NCBI RefSeq assembly: GCF_004016505.1
Contig: NZ_SACR01000003.1
Location: 620,001-684,000, forward strand
DNA: 64,000 bases
Direction: 5' to 3'
Source: Rubrivivax rivuli
GTDB lineage: Bacteria > Pseudomonadota > Gammaproteobacteria > Burkholderiales > Burkholderiaceae_C
The notes under the pieces were generated by a model that made no database searches, had not been told where the DNA came from, and saw only the letters and a program-made list of their open reading frames with translations. Positions 37,219-48,089 of the stretch are shown here, one piece after another. The first letter of the stretch is position 1. Each line of letters begins with the position of its first letter. The translations under genes and the position numbers were made by a program.

Positions 37219-38525
37219 TTCAGTTCCTCTTTCCGGATCTTCACGATCGGCGCCAGCACCGTGGGCAGCGCCTGCATCTGCGCCAGCGCCGCGCTCATGC
37301 GGCCTTCCACGGTGTTGTGCGTGAGGATGATGAGGTCGGTCTGTTTCTCGCCCTCGGCGCTTTCACGCTGCAGCACGGCGTCGATGCTGATGTCGTGCTC
37401 GGCCAGGATGCCGGTGATGCGCGCCAGCACGCCGGCCTTGTCGGCCACCACCAGGCGCAGGTAGAAAGCGGTCACCACTTCGCTGATGGGCAGCACCGGC
37501 GTGTCGTGCAGCTCGCCGGGCTGGAAGGCCAGGTGCGGCACCCGCTGCTCGGGGTCGGCGGTGTGCAGGCGCGTCACGTCCACCAGGTCGGCGATCACGG
37601 CACTGGCCGTGGGCTCGCTGCCGGCGCCCTTGCCGTAGTAGAGCGTGGAGCCCACCGCGTCGCCATGCACCACCACGGCGTTCATCGCGCCTTCGACATT
37701 GGCGATCAGGCGCGTGGCCGGGATCAGCGTGGGGTGCACACGCAGCTCGATGCCGTGCCCCCGCCGCTTGGTGATGCCCAGTAGCTTGATGCGGTAGCCC
37801 AGCTGCTCGGCATAGCGGATGTCCACAGCCTGCAAGGCCGTGATGCCTTCGACATGGGCCTTGTCGAACTGCACCGGCACGCCGAAGGCGATGGCGCTCA
37901 TGATGGTGGCCTTGTGCGCCGCGTCCACGCCTTCGATGTCGAAGGTCGGGTCGGCCTCGGCATAACCCAGGCGCTGGGCCTCCTGCAGCACGACGCCGAA
38001 GTCCAGCCCCTTGCTGCGCATCTCGCTGAGGATGAAGTTGGTGGTGCCGTTGATGATGCCGGCCACCCACTCGATGCGGTTGGCACTCAGCCCCTCGCGC
38101 AGCGCCTTGATGATGGGGATGCCACCGGCCACCGCGGCCTCGAAGGCCACGATCACGCCCTGCGCACGCGCCGCCGCGAAGATCTCGCTGCCGTGCACCG
38201 CCAGCAGCGCCTTGTTGGCCGTGACCACATGCTTGCCGCGCTGGATGGCTTCCAGCACCAGCTCGCGCGCCAGCGTGGTGCCTCCGATCAGCTCGACCAC
38301 GATGTCGATGGCCGGGTTGCGCACGATCTCGAAGGGGTCGGCATGCACCGTGGCCGCATCGCCCACGATGCGCTGCGCCGCGGCGGTGTCGCGCCGGCTC
38401 ACGGCCACGATCTGGATGCCACGGCCCGCACGGCGGCGGATTTCTTCCTGGTTGCGGCGCAGCACCTCGAAAGTGCCGCTGCCCACGGTGCCGATGCCCA
38501 AGAGGCCGACCTGGATGGGGTTCAT
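37215..38525 (-). CDS. hom: Homoserine dehydrogenase
   Basis: Hom reduces aspartate semialdehyde to homoserine with NAD(P)H, a shared step to threonine and methionine. The 436 residues have the Rossmann motif GLLGIGTVGSGTFEVL, the catalytic domain with GIINGTTNFILSEM and FDIEGVDAAHKATI, and a C-terminal ACT domain (about 350-430; RITGILAEHDISIDAVLQRE) for feedback by threonine. The order alaT-hom-thrC is common in betaproteobacteria. It lies 39 bases after alaT. Confidence 0.96.
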   Translation of the reverse strand: MNPIQVGLLGIGTVGSGTFEVLRRNQEEIRRRAGRGIQIVAVSRRDTAAAQRIVGDAATVHADPFEIVRNPAIDIVVELIGGTTLARELVLEAIQRGKHVVTANKALLAVHGSEIFAAARAQGVIVAFEAAVAGGIPIIKALREGLSANRIEWVAGIINGTTNFILSEMRSKGLDFGVVLQEAQRLGYAEADPTFDIEGVDAAHKATIMSAIAFGVPVQFDKAHVEGITALQAVDIRYAEQLGYRIKLLGITKRRGHGIELRVHPTLIPATRLIANVEGAMNAVVVHGDAVGSTLYYGKGAGSEPTASAVIADLVDVTRLHTADPEQRVPHLAFQPGELHDTPVLPISEVVTAFYLRLVVADKAGVLARITGILAEHDISIDAVLQRESAEGEKQTDLIILTHNTVEGRMSAALAQMQALPTVLAPIVKIRKEELN

Positions 38526-38564
38526 GTGTGCTTCAGTGCGAACGGGAAGAAGGGACGGCGGCGC

Positions 38565-39797
38565 TCAGACAGCGTGGCGTTTGCGGTAGTGCGCGAGGAA
38601 ACGGTCGATGCGGCCGATGGCCTCGGTGAGGTCGTCACTGTTGGGCAGGAAGACGAGGCGGAAGTGGTCGGGCTGCGGCCAGTTGAAACCGGTGCCCTGC
38701 ACGATCAGCACCTTCTCCTCGGCCAGCAGGTCGTAGGCGAACTGCTGGTCGTCGGCGATGGGGTAGAGCTTGGGGTCCAGCCGCGGGAACATGTACAGCG
38801 CCGCTTGCGGCTTGACCACGCTCACGCCCGGAATCTGGCTCAGCATGTCGTACGCCAGATCGCGCTGGCGGCACAGCCGGCCGCCGGGCGCCACCAGGTC
38901 CTTGATGCTCTGGTAGCCGCCCAGCGCCGTCTGGATGGCCAGCTGCCCCGGCGTGTTGGCGCACAGCCGCATGCTGGCCAGCATGTTCAGGCCTTCGATG
39001 TAGTCGCGTGCATGGCGCTTGGGGCCCGACACCACCATCCAGCCCGCGCGGTAGCCGCAGCTGCGGTAGTTCTTGCTGAGGCCGTTGTAGGTGACGCAGA
39101 GCACGTCTTCGGCCAGGCTCGCGATGCTGGTGTGCACGGCGCCGTCGTAGAGCGTCTTGTCGTATATCTCGTCGGCAAAGATGATCAGTTGGTGCCGGCG
39201 CGCGATCTCGACGATGTCCTGGAGAAGATCCACCGGGTACAGCGCTCCGGTGGGGTTGTTCGGGTTGATGACGACGATGGCCTTGGTGCGCGAACTCACC
39301 TTGGCGCGGATGTCGTCCAGGTCGGGCAGCCAGCCCGAGCCTTCGTCGCAACGGTAGTGCACCGGCGTGCCGCCCGACAGCGACACCACGGCCGTGTGCA
39401 GCGGGTAGTCGGGCGCGGGGATGAGCACCTCGTCACCCGTGTCGAGCAGCGCGTTCATGCTCATCGCGATCAACTCGCTGGCGCCATTGCCGAGGTAGAC
39501 GTCGTCCACCGTCACGCCGGCGATCTTCTTTTCCTGCGTGTAGTGCACCACCGCCTTGCGCGGCGCGAACAGGCCCTTGCTGTCGGTGTAGCCCGCCGCC
39601 GTCTGGCTGGGCAGGTTGCGGATCATGTCCTGCACGATCTCGTCCGGCGGCATCAAACCGAAGGCGGCCACGTTGCCGATGTTCAGCTTGATGATCTTCT
39701 GGCCTTCTTCTTCCATCTGCCGCGCCTTGTCGAGCACGGGGCCGCGGATGTCGTAGCCGACGTTGGCGAGCTTGGCAGACTTGGCGATCGGCTTCAT
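38565..39797 (-). CDS. alaT: Alanine transaminase-like aminotransferase
   Basis: This 410-residue PLP aminotransferase of fold type I matches AlaT, which interconverts pyruvate and alanine using glutamate. Typical segments are LNIGNVAAFGLMPPDEI, YTDSKGLFAPRKAVVHY, INPNNPTGALYP, FADEIYDKTLYD and the lysine in NGLSKNYRSCGYRAGW. The ATG at 39797 is chosen because it gives the conserved start MKPIAKSAKLANVGYD; upstream frames have no similar sequence. It is divergent from the Mth938-like gene. Confidence 0.9.
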   Translation of the reverse strand: MKPIAKSAKLANVGYDIRGPVLDKARQMEEEGQKIIKLNIGNVAAFGLMPPDEIVQDMIRNLPSQTAAGYTDSKGLFAPRKAVVHYTQEKKIAGVTVDDVYLGNGASELIAMSMNALLDTGDEVLIPAPDYPLHTAVVSLSGGTPVHYRCDEGSGWLPDLDDIRAKVSSRTKAIVVINPNNPTGALYPVDLLQDIVEIARRHQLIIFADEIYDKTLYDGAVHTSIASLAEDVLCVTYNGLSKNYRSCGYRAGWMVVSGPKRHARDYIEGLNMLASMRLCANTPGQLAIQTALGGYQSIKDLVAPGGRLCRQRDLAYDMLSQIPGVSVVKPQAALYMFPRLDPKLYPIADDQQFAYDLLAEEKVLIVQGTGFNWPQPDHFRLVFLPNSDDLTEAIGRIDRFLAHYRKRHAV

Positions 39798-39893
39798 GGT
39801 GGGCGGCTCGGGCAGACGGCACGTGCCTGCGAGGGCGCGGCACGGCGTGGGGCTGACGGAACCTAGAATTATCCCGCATGAAATTCGAGCGCC

Positions 39894-40286
39894 ATGAAGT
39901 TCCAGCCTGACACCGCCAGCGGCGTCAACCTCGTCACCCGGCAGGAGCCGGGGCGCCTGTGGGTGGGCACCACGCCCCACACGCAGAGCGTGCTCGTGCC
40001 CTGGGAGGGTGAGGTGCTGCCCTGGGGCGCCAGCCGCCCCGAAGAGCTGACCGAGGCGCACTTCGCGCAGATCGCCGCGCTGCGGCCCGAGGTGGTGATC
40101 TTCGGCAGCGGCGAGCGCCTGCGCTTCGTCTCGCCAGCGCTGCTGCGGCCGCTGATCGAGCTGCGCATCGGTGTCGAGACCATGGACACACCCGCCGCCT
40201 GCCGCACCTACAACGTGCTGGTCAGCGAACACCGCCGCGCACTGGCGGCGCTGCTGCTCTCACCGCCCGCGCCACCCTCGGCATGA
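39894..40286 (+). CDS. Mth938-like domain protein
   Basis: This 130-residue protein has the Mth938/DUF498 fold, seen from LVPWEGEVLPWG, PEVVIFGSGERLRF, and ETMDTPAACRTYNVLVSEHR. In other organisms such proteins (NDUFAF3 relatives) take part in assembly of respiratory complex I; the bacterial role is unknown. It starts at ATG 39894; another ATG at 39878 opens a 10-residue out-of-frame reading frame overlapping the start (see findings). A TAGAAT at 39864-39869 could be its -10. bcp follows 115 bases later. Confidence 0.87.
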   Translation: MKFQPDTASGVNLVTRQEPGRLWVGTTPHTQSVLVPWEGEVLPWGASRPEELTEAHFAQIAALRPEVVIFGSGERLRFVSPALLRPLIELRIGVETMDTPAACRTYNVLVSEHRRALAALLLSPPAPPSA

Positions 40287-40331
40287 GGGTGCACCGCAGG
40301 GGGCCCGGTCAGAGACCCGACGCGGAGACTT

Positions 40332-40372
40332 TATAATTCGGGATTGAGCCGGCTTGACTGGAGGAGCCGGCT
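40332..40372 (+). promoter_or_regulatory. Promoter and palindromic operator-like site of bcp
   Basis: A consensus -10 box TATAAT lies at 40332-40337; no good -35 is seen 17 bases upstream. Just downstream, the 8-base palindrome AGCCGGCT occurs at 40347-40354 and again at 40365-40372, 18 bases centre to centre. This is either a double operator overlapping the transcription start or a leader stem-loop. Confidence 0.4.
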
Positions 40373-40401
40373 TCCCCCCGTGCAGTGCGAGAAAACAGTC
40401 C

Positions 40402-40878
40402 ATGACGCCTGTCATCAACAAGTCCCTACCGGAATTCGAAGCCTTGGCCACGGGCGGCGTGAAGTTCACGCCCCAGTCGCACATCGGCAAGGCGGTGGTG
40501 CTGTACTTCTACCCGAAGGACAACACCCCCGGCTGCACCACCGAAGCGATGCAGTTCCGTGACCAGCACAAGGACTTCATCAAGGCCGGTGCGGTGGTGT
40601 TCGGCGTCTCGCGCGACAACATGGCCAGCCACGAGAAGTTCAAGCAGAACCTCGAGCTGCCTTTCGAGTTGATCGCCGACACCGAAGAGAAGCTCTGCCA
40701 CATGTTCGGCGTGGTCAAGAACAAGATCATGTACGGCAAGAAGGTCAAGGGCATCGAACGCAGCACCTTCCTCATCGACGCCGAAGGCGTGATGCGCGCC
40801 GAGTGGCGCGGCATCAAGGTGGCCGGGCACGTCGACGAAGTGCTCAAGGCCGTGAAGGCGCTCAAGAAGGCCGCTTGA
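40402..40878 (+). CDS. bcp: Thioredoxin-dependent peroxiredoxin (Bcp/PrxQ type)
   Basis: This 158-residue peroxidase reduces hydrogen peroxide and organic peroxides. The peroxidatic cysteine is C45 in the motif NTPGCTTEA. The resolving cysteine that E. coli Bcp has five residues later is not present (position 50 is Met), and another cysteine appears in KLCHMFG. It may therefore be a 1-Cys or atypical 2-Cys enzyme. It ends with a basic KKAA tail. A hairpin terminator follows at 40945. Confidence 0.94.
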   Translation: MTPVINKSLPEFEALATGGVKFTPQSHIGKAVVLYFYPKDNTPGCTTEAMQFRDQHKDFIKAGAVVFGVSRDNMASHEKFKQNLELPFELIADTEEKLCHMFGVVKNKIMYGKKVKGIERSTFLIDAEGVMRAEWRGIKVAGHVDEVLKAVKALKKAA

Positions 40879-40944
40879 TCGCCACGCCCCCCTGCCTGCG
40901 AACGCGGCACACCGGCCGCGATGCAGAACCGGTCCCCCACGACG

Positions 40945-40974
40945 AAGCCGCACAGCAGCCTGTGCGGCTTTTTG
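40945..40974 (+). terminator. Rho-independent terminator after bcp
   Basis: AAGCCGCACAG pairs with CTGTGCGGCTT over a 4-base loop (CAGC), followed by a T run. The 11-base stem is perfect. It closes the bcp unit before the PhoH gene. Confidence 0.9.
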
Positions 40975-41003
40975 CTTTCTTCTTCTGAACCGCTGTCACA
41001 CCC

Positions 41004-42737
41004 ATGCCCCTGCCCAAGCCGCCCGCGAAAAAAGGTGACCTGCTGCGCTCTGCCGACTACGAGGCGCAAGCCGCGCCGCGGGCCGACAAGCGAGCGCTGA
41101 AGACACGCAGCGCCGAAGCGCCGGCACAGGCCACGCTGGAACTGCTGGACACCGCGCCGCCGGCCACCGCCGCGCGCGCACCTGCCGCCAAGCCCGCCAG
41201 ACTTGCCAAGGCGCCAGCCGCCGTGCCCGCGCAGGCCGTGGCCGCCCCTGTCGGTGCGCCTGCGGCCGCCACGGGCTATGCCCCGCTGGCCCGCACGGCC
41301 GCCCCGGCGCCGCGCGCGCGCAAGCCGCGCAGCACGGGCCCGGCCAAGCTCTTCGTGCTGGACACCAACGTGCTGATGCACGACCCGATGTCGCTCTTCC
41401 GCTTCGAGGAGCACGACGTCTTCCTGCCCATGATCACGCTGGAAGAACTCGACGGCCACAAGAAGGGCATGAGCGAGGTGGCGCGCAGCGTGCGCCAGGT
41501 CAGCCGCGAGCTCGATGCACTGGCCGCCCTGGCCGCCAAGGACGGGCAGATGGATGCCCAGGCCGGCATCCCCCTGGCCGGCACCGGCCACCGCGAGGCC
41601 GGCGGCAAGCTCTACTTCCAGACCACCTTCCTCGACTTCAAGCTGCCCCCGGGCCTGCCCCAAGGCAAGGCCGACAACCAGATCCTGGGCGTGGTGCAGA
41701 GCCTGCGCGAGCAGCAGCCGGGCCGCGAGATCGTGCTGGTGTCGAAAGACATCAACATGCGCGTGAAGGCGCGCGCCCTGGGCCTGCCCGCCGAAGACTA
41801 TTTCAACGACAAGACGCTGGAAGACGGCGACCTGCTCTACACCGGCGTGCTGCCGCTGCCGGCCGACTTCTGGGACCGCCATGGCAAGACCATGGAGAGC
41901 TGGCAGCAGGGTGGCCACACCTACTACCGCATCAGCGGTCCGCTGGTGCCGGCGCTGATGATCAACCAGTTCGTCTTCCTGGAAGTGCCGGGCGCGCCCT
42001 CGCTCTACGCGCGCGTGGCCGAGATCACCGGCAAGACGGCGGTGCTCAAGACGCTGCGCGACTACACGCACGGCAAGAACTCGGTGTGGGGCGTGACGGC
42101 ACGCAACCGCGAGCAGAACTTCGCGCTGAACCTGCTGATGGACCCGGAGTGCGACTTCATCACCCTCACCGGCACGGCCGGCACCGGCAAGACACTGATG
42201 ACGCTGGCCTCGGGCCTGAGCCAGGTGCTGGACGAGCGCCGCTACAGCGAGATCATCGTCACGCGCGTGACGGTGCCCGTGGGTGACGACATCGGCTTCC
42301 TGCCCGGCAACGAAGAAGAGAAGATGGGCCCCTGGATGGGCGCGCTCGACGACAACCTGGAAGTGCTGGCGCGCAGCGACGGCAGCGCCGGCGAGTGGGG
42401 CCGCGCGGCCACCAACGACCTGGTGCGCAGCAAGATCAAGATCAAGAGCCTGAACTTCATGCGCGGGCGCACCTTCCTGAACAAGTTCGTCATCATCGAC
42501 GAGGCGCAGAACCTCACGCCCAAGCAGATGAAGACGCTGATCACGCGCGCCGGCCCCGGCACCAAGATCGTGTGCCTGGGCAACCTCGCGCAGATCGACA
42601 CGCCCTACCTCACCGAAGGCAGCAGCGGCCTGACCTACGCGGTCGACCGCTTCAAGGGCTGGCCGCACGGCGGCCACGTGACGCTGGCGCGCGGCGAACG
42701 TTCGCGGCTGGCGGATTTCGCGTCCGACGTGCTGTGA
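41004..42737 (+). CDS. PIN-domain/PhoH-type ATPase
   Basis: This 577-residue protein has an Ala/Pro-rich N-terminal linker (about 1-112), a PIN nuclease domain (about 115-250; KLFVLDTNVLMHDP, the acidic LEELDGHKKG and SKDINMRVKARALG), and a PhoH-like ATPase domain (about 360-570) with Walker A GTAGTGKT (about 390-397) and Walker B VIIDEAQNLTP. This is the PhoH2 architecture, which includes RNA helicase/ribonuclease activity in mycobacteria. No antitoxin gene precedes it. Its stop overlaps the start of the lipoprotein gene. Confidence 0.9.
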   Translation: MPLPKPPAKKGDLLRSADYEAQAAPRADKRALKTRSAEAPAQATLELLDTAPPATAARAPAAKPARLAKAPAAVPAQAVAAPVGAPAAATGYAPLARTAAPAPRARKPRSTGPAKLFVLDTNVLMHDPMSLFRFEEHDVFLPMITLEELDGHKKGMSEVARSVRQVSRELDALAALAAKDGQMDAQAGIPLAGTGHREAGGKLYFQTTFLDFKLPPGLPQGKADNQILGVVQSLREQQPGREIVLVSKDINMRVKARALGLPAEDYFNDKTLEDGDLLYTGVLPLPADFWDRHGKTMESWQQGGHTYYRISGPLVPALMINQFVFLEVPGAPSLYARVAEITGKTAVLKTLRDYTHGKNSVWGVTARNREQNFALNLLMDPECDFITLTGTAGTGKTLMTLASGLSQVLDERRYSEIIVTRVTVPVGDDIGFLPGNEEEKMGPWMGALDDNLEVLARSDGSAGEWGRAATNDLVRSKIKIKSLNFMRGRTFLNKFVIIDEAQNLTPKQMKTLITRAGPGTKIVCLGNLAQIDTPYLTEGSSGLTYAVDRFKGWPHGGHVTLARGERSRLADFASDVL

Positions 42738-43240
42738 ACCCGGCGGGGCGGCTCACCCGGGCCACCCTGCTGGCCGCCTTGCTGTTCACGCTGCTGCTCG
42801 GCGCCTGTGCCACGCTGCCGCCCGCTGCGGGCACCACGCGCGCGCAGGTGCTGCAGTTGTGGGGCCCGCCCACGGCCGAACACGCGCTGCCCGGCGGCGT
42901 GCAACGCCTGGAGTACGCCAGCGGCCCCTACGGCCGCACGACGTGGATGTTCGACCTCGACGCCAGCGGCCGCCTGCAGCAAGCCCGCCAGGTGCTGAAC
43001 GAGGCCGAGTTCCAGGCCGTGATGGCTCTGCCCGGCCTTCGCGCGGCCGAGGTGCGCCAGCGCCTGGGCACGCCGGGCGAGGTGCGTCCCCTGGGCTGGC
43101 GCGGTGGTGAGGTCTGGGGCTGGCGCTACCCCACCAACGACTGCCTGTGGTTCGAGATCAGCTTCAGCGCCGAGGGGCGTGTGCAGGGCGGTGGCTACGG
43201 CGCCGACCCGCGCTGCGACACACCGGCCGACCGCGACTGA
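42734..43240 (+). CDS. Outer-membrane lipoprotein, SmpA/OmlA-like fold (inferred)
   Basis: This 168-residue lipoprotein starts at GTG 42734 (overlapping the phoH stop as GTGA). The signal sequence LLAALLFTLLLGAC ends in a lipobox with C25. The mature part has two repeats resembling BamE/SmpA-type motifs: RAQVLQLWGPPTAEHALP and AEVRQRLGTPGEVRPLG, both followed by short beta strands. This suggests a BamE-like fold, but the two-repeat form is unassigned. The last 46 bases overlap the convergent DNA ligase gene. Confidence 0.8.
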   Translation: MNPAGRLTRATLLAALLFTLLLGACATLPPAAGTTRAQVLQLWGPPTAEHALPGGVQRLEYASGPYGRTTWMFDLDASGRLQQARQVLNEAEFQAVMALPGLRAAEVRQRLGTPGEVRPLGWRGGEVWGWRYPTNDCLWFEISFSAEGRVQGGGYGADPRCDTPADRD

Positions 43241-44136
43241 TCGCCCGCACCGGCCGCCGATGCCGGATCACGCACGCGCAGGAAACTCGCGAAACGCGGC
43301 AGGCCGCTCTCGGTGTAGCCGCGGTGGCGGTAGCTCACCACGCTGCCCGGCGGGGGTGGTGCCTCTCGTTCGGCATCGCTGAAGCCCGTGCCCAGCAGGA
43401 ACTGCCGGCCGGTCGGCGTCTGCACCCGCAGCGCGCCCATGCGGCCGGCGTGGCGGCCGCGGCCGGGCACGGCGGCCAGCACCACGGCCTCGGCGTCGTG
43501 CTCGGGTTTCAGCTTCTGCAGCACCGCGCTGCGGCCGGTGGTGTAGAGCGCGTCGGCGCGGTGCAGCATCAGGCCCTCGCCTCCTTCGGCCACCACCGCT
43601 TCCAACCAGCGCTGCAACCCGGCGCGCGTGGCCACGCGGCGCTGCTCCACGGCCTGGAAGTGCGGTGCGTCCACCTCCTGCCCCAGGCTGGCCAGGCGCT
43701 CGTAGCGCGCGCTGAAGGGCCCGGGCACGCCAGGCAGGTCGAAGGCCAGGTAGCGGATGTGCTGCCATTCGGCCTGGCGCGGGGCGGCGCGACGCACGGC
43801 GCCTGACAGATCCTCGAAGCGCCTGCGGCCGGCCCAGAGTTCGCCATCCAGCGCCACCGCCGGCAGGCGCTGCGTGAACCACGCGGGGGCCGCAATGGCC
43901 AGGCCACTGCGGGTGCGCAGGGTATGGCCGTCCCACACCGCGCGCACGCCGTCGTACTTCTCGCTCACGAGGAAGCCGGCGGGGTCGATGTCGGGGGCGG
44001 CCTCCACGGCCAGCAGCAGGCCCGGCGGCCGGGGTGCGGCGGCGGCCGGCTCGGCAGCGAGGCCGGCCGCGGGCGCGGCCATGAACGCAGCCGCTCGGGC
44101 CAGCCAGTGGCGGCGGGTGCAAAGGCTGGGGTGCAT
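43195..44136 (-). CDS. Exported ATP-dependent DNA ligase (LigE type)
   Basis: This 313-residue protein has the ligase motif I KYDGVRA with adenylated lysine K60, then LDGELWAG (motif III-like), and EGGEGLMLHRADALY (motif IV) and QKLKPEHDAEAVV (motif V). LigE ligases are small, monomeric and exported. The leader CTRRHWLARAAAFMA resembles a twin-arginine signal (T-R-R-x-W-L), followed by a hydrophobic stretch and a cleavage region near residue 34. Export suggests a role in repairing or joining DNA in the periplasm or extracellular matrix, as proposed for LigE in other Gram-negatives. Confidence 0.85.
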   Translation of the reverse strand: MHPSLCTRRHWLARAAAFMAAPAAGLAAEPAAAAPRPPGLLLAVEAAPDIDPAGFLVSEKYDGVRAVWDGHTLRTRSGLAIAAPAWFTQRLPAVALDGELWAGRRRFEDLSGAVRRAAPRQAEWQHIRYLAFDLPGVPGPFSARYERLASLGQEVDAPHFQAVEQRRVATRAGLQRWLEAVVAEGGEGLMLHRADALYTTGRSAVLQKLKPEHDAEAVVLAAVPGRGRHAGRMGALRVQTPTGRQFLLGTGFSDAEREAPPPPGSVVSYRHRGYTESGLPRFASFLRVRDPASAAGAGDQSRSAGVSQRGSAP

Positions 44137-44212
44137 GACGGGCCTCAGGCTGTGGAAAGGCCCTCAGTCTTCCGCCGCAGAACCCGCACCACCATCGCCC
44201 GCGCGGGCGCCT

Positions 44213-44228
44213 GCCGGGGGCCCCCGGC
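44213..44228. terminator. GC palindrome after prpE
   Basis: GCCGGGGGCCCCCGGC is a perfect 16-base palindrome, about 25 bases after the prpE stop codon (minus strand). No T run follows; it is a possible transcript end. Confidence 0.35.
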
Positions 44229-44253
44229 GGAGGGGGCCCTCAGACCTGCGCAC

Positions 44254-46176
<1,923 letters not shown>

Positions 46177-46290
46177 GCGGTGTCTCCGGTTCGTGGCGCG
46201 GGGTGGGCCCCGTCGTGACACCGCATTCTCGGCCGCGCGCTTGCGCAGCGCTGACACCGCCCGGGGCCGGTGCAGACGCCCCCTGGCGAA

Positions 46291-47280
<990 letters not shown>

Positions 47281-47399
47281 GGCGTAACAGCAAGGGTGAC
47301 GGGGGCTGCGATGCTGCCATGCCCTGCCCGAGACCGCCGCCGGCGGCCCGGGGCCGCGCCGGTTGACGCCCGCGCCTGCACTGCTATCCTGCCGCGCCC

Positions 47400-48062
47400 A
47401 TGCCCTTCCGCCCGCTGCCCCCAGCCCCGCCGCCCCGCCTCGCGCCGCTGCGCGCGGCTTGGCTGCGTCGGGCCACGGCGGGCGCGCTGGTCGCGGCGGC
47501 CTGCGGCGCCTGGGCGCAGACCACGCCGGCCCCGGCCCCCCCGCCGCCGCCAACGCCTGCGGGCGACGCCGTGCTGCACCTCCTGCAGGAACGGGGCCTG
47601 GTGCCCGAGGCCGGCAAGATCGAGAACAGCCCGATCGTCCAGCAGATGCGCGACAGCGCCACCGAGATGGTGCTGACGGCGATGAACTTCCTGGGCGTGC
47701 GCTACGTGCGCGGCGGCAACACGGCCGAGCAGGGCTTCGATTGCAGCGGCTTCACGCGCTACGTCTTCGAACGCAGCCTGGGCCTGGTGCTCCCGCGCCG
47801 GGCCGACGAGCAGGCCAAGATCGCCGGCCTGCTGAGCGTCAAGCAGGAAGAACTCAAGCCCGGCGACCTCGTCTTCTTCAACACCATGCGCCGCGCCTTC
47901 TCGCACGTGGGCATCTACGTCGGCGAGGGCAAGTTCATCCACGCCCCGCGGGCCGGTGCCGAGGTGCGCATCGAAGACATGCGCCAGGCCTACTGGGCCA
48001 AGCGCTTCAACGGCGCGCGCCGCGCCGAAGTACCCACTGTCGAAACCCCGGCAGCGCGCTGA
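47400..48062 (+). CDS. NlpC/P60-family peptidoglycan hydrolase
   Basis: This 220-residue exported protein has a signal peptide (LRRATAGALVAAACGAWAQ) and a Pro-rich linker. The NlpC/P60 domain (about 85-205) has the catalytic Cys115 in FDCSGFTRYVF, the catalytic His in RAFSHVGIYVG and the third polar residue in KFIHAPRAG. Such enzymes cut D-Glu-mDAP bonds in peptidoglycan stem peptides. The first ten residues (PPAPPPRLAP) are basic and proline-rich, a long N-region before the signal core. Confidence 0.9.
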   Translation: MPFRPLPPAPPPRLAPLRAAWLRRATAGALVAAACGAWAQTTPAPAPPPPPTPAGDAVLHLLQERGLVPEAGKIENSPIVQQMRDSATEMVLTAMNFLGVRYVRGGNTAEQGFDCSGFTRYVFERSLGLVLPRRADEQAKIAGLLSVKQEELKPGDLVFFNTMRRAFSHVGIYVGEGKFIHAPRAGAEVRIEDMRQAYWAKRFNGARRAEVPTVETPAAR

Positions 48063-48089
48063 GCCGCTGCCAGCCGCCACAATGGCGGC

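Noticed and set aside
41004..42737. The PIN-PhoH gene as a toxin-antitoxin module
   Set aside because: The PIN domain is fused to PhoH and no small antitoxin gene lies upstream; the gap to bcp holds only a terminator.
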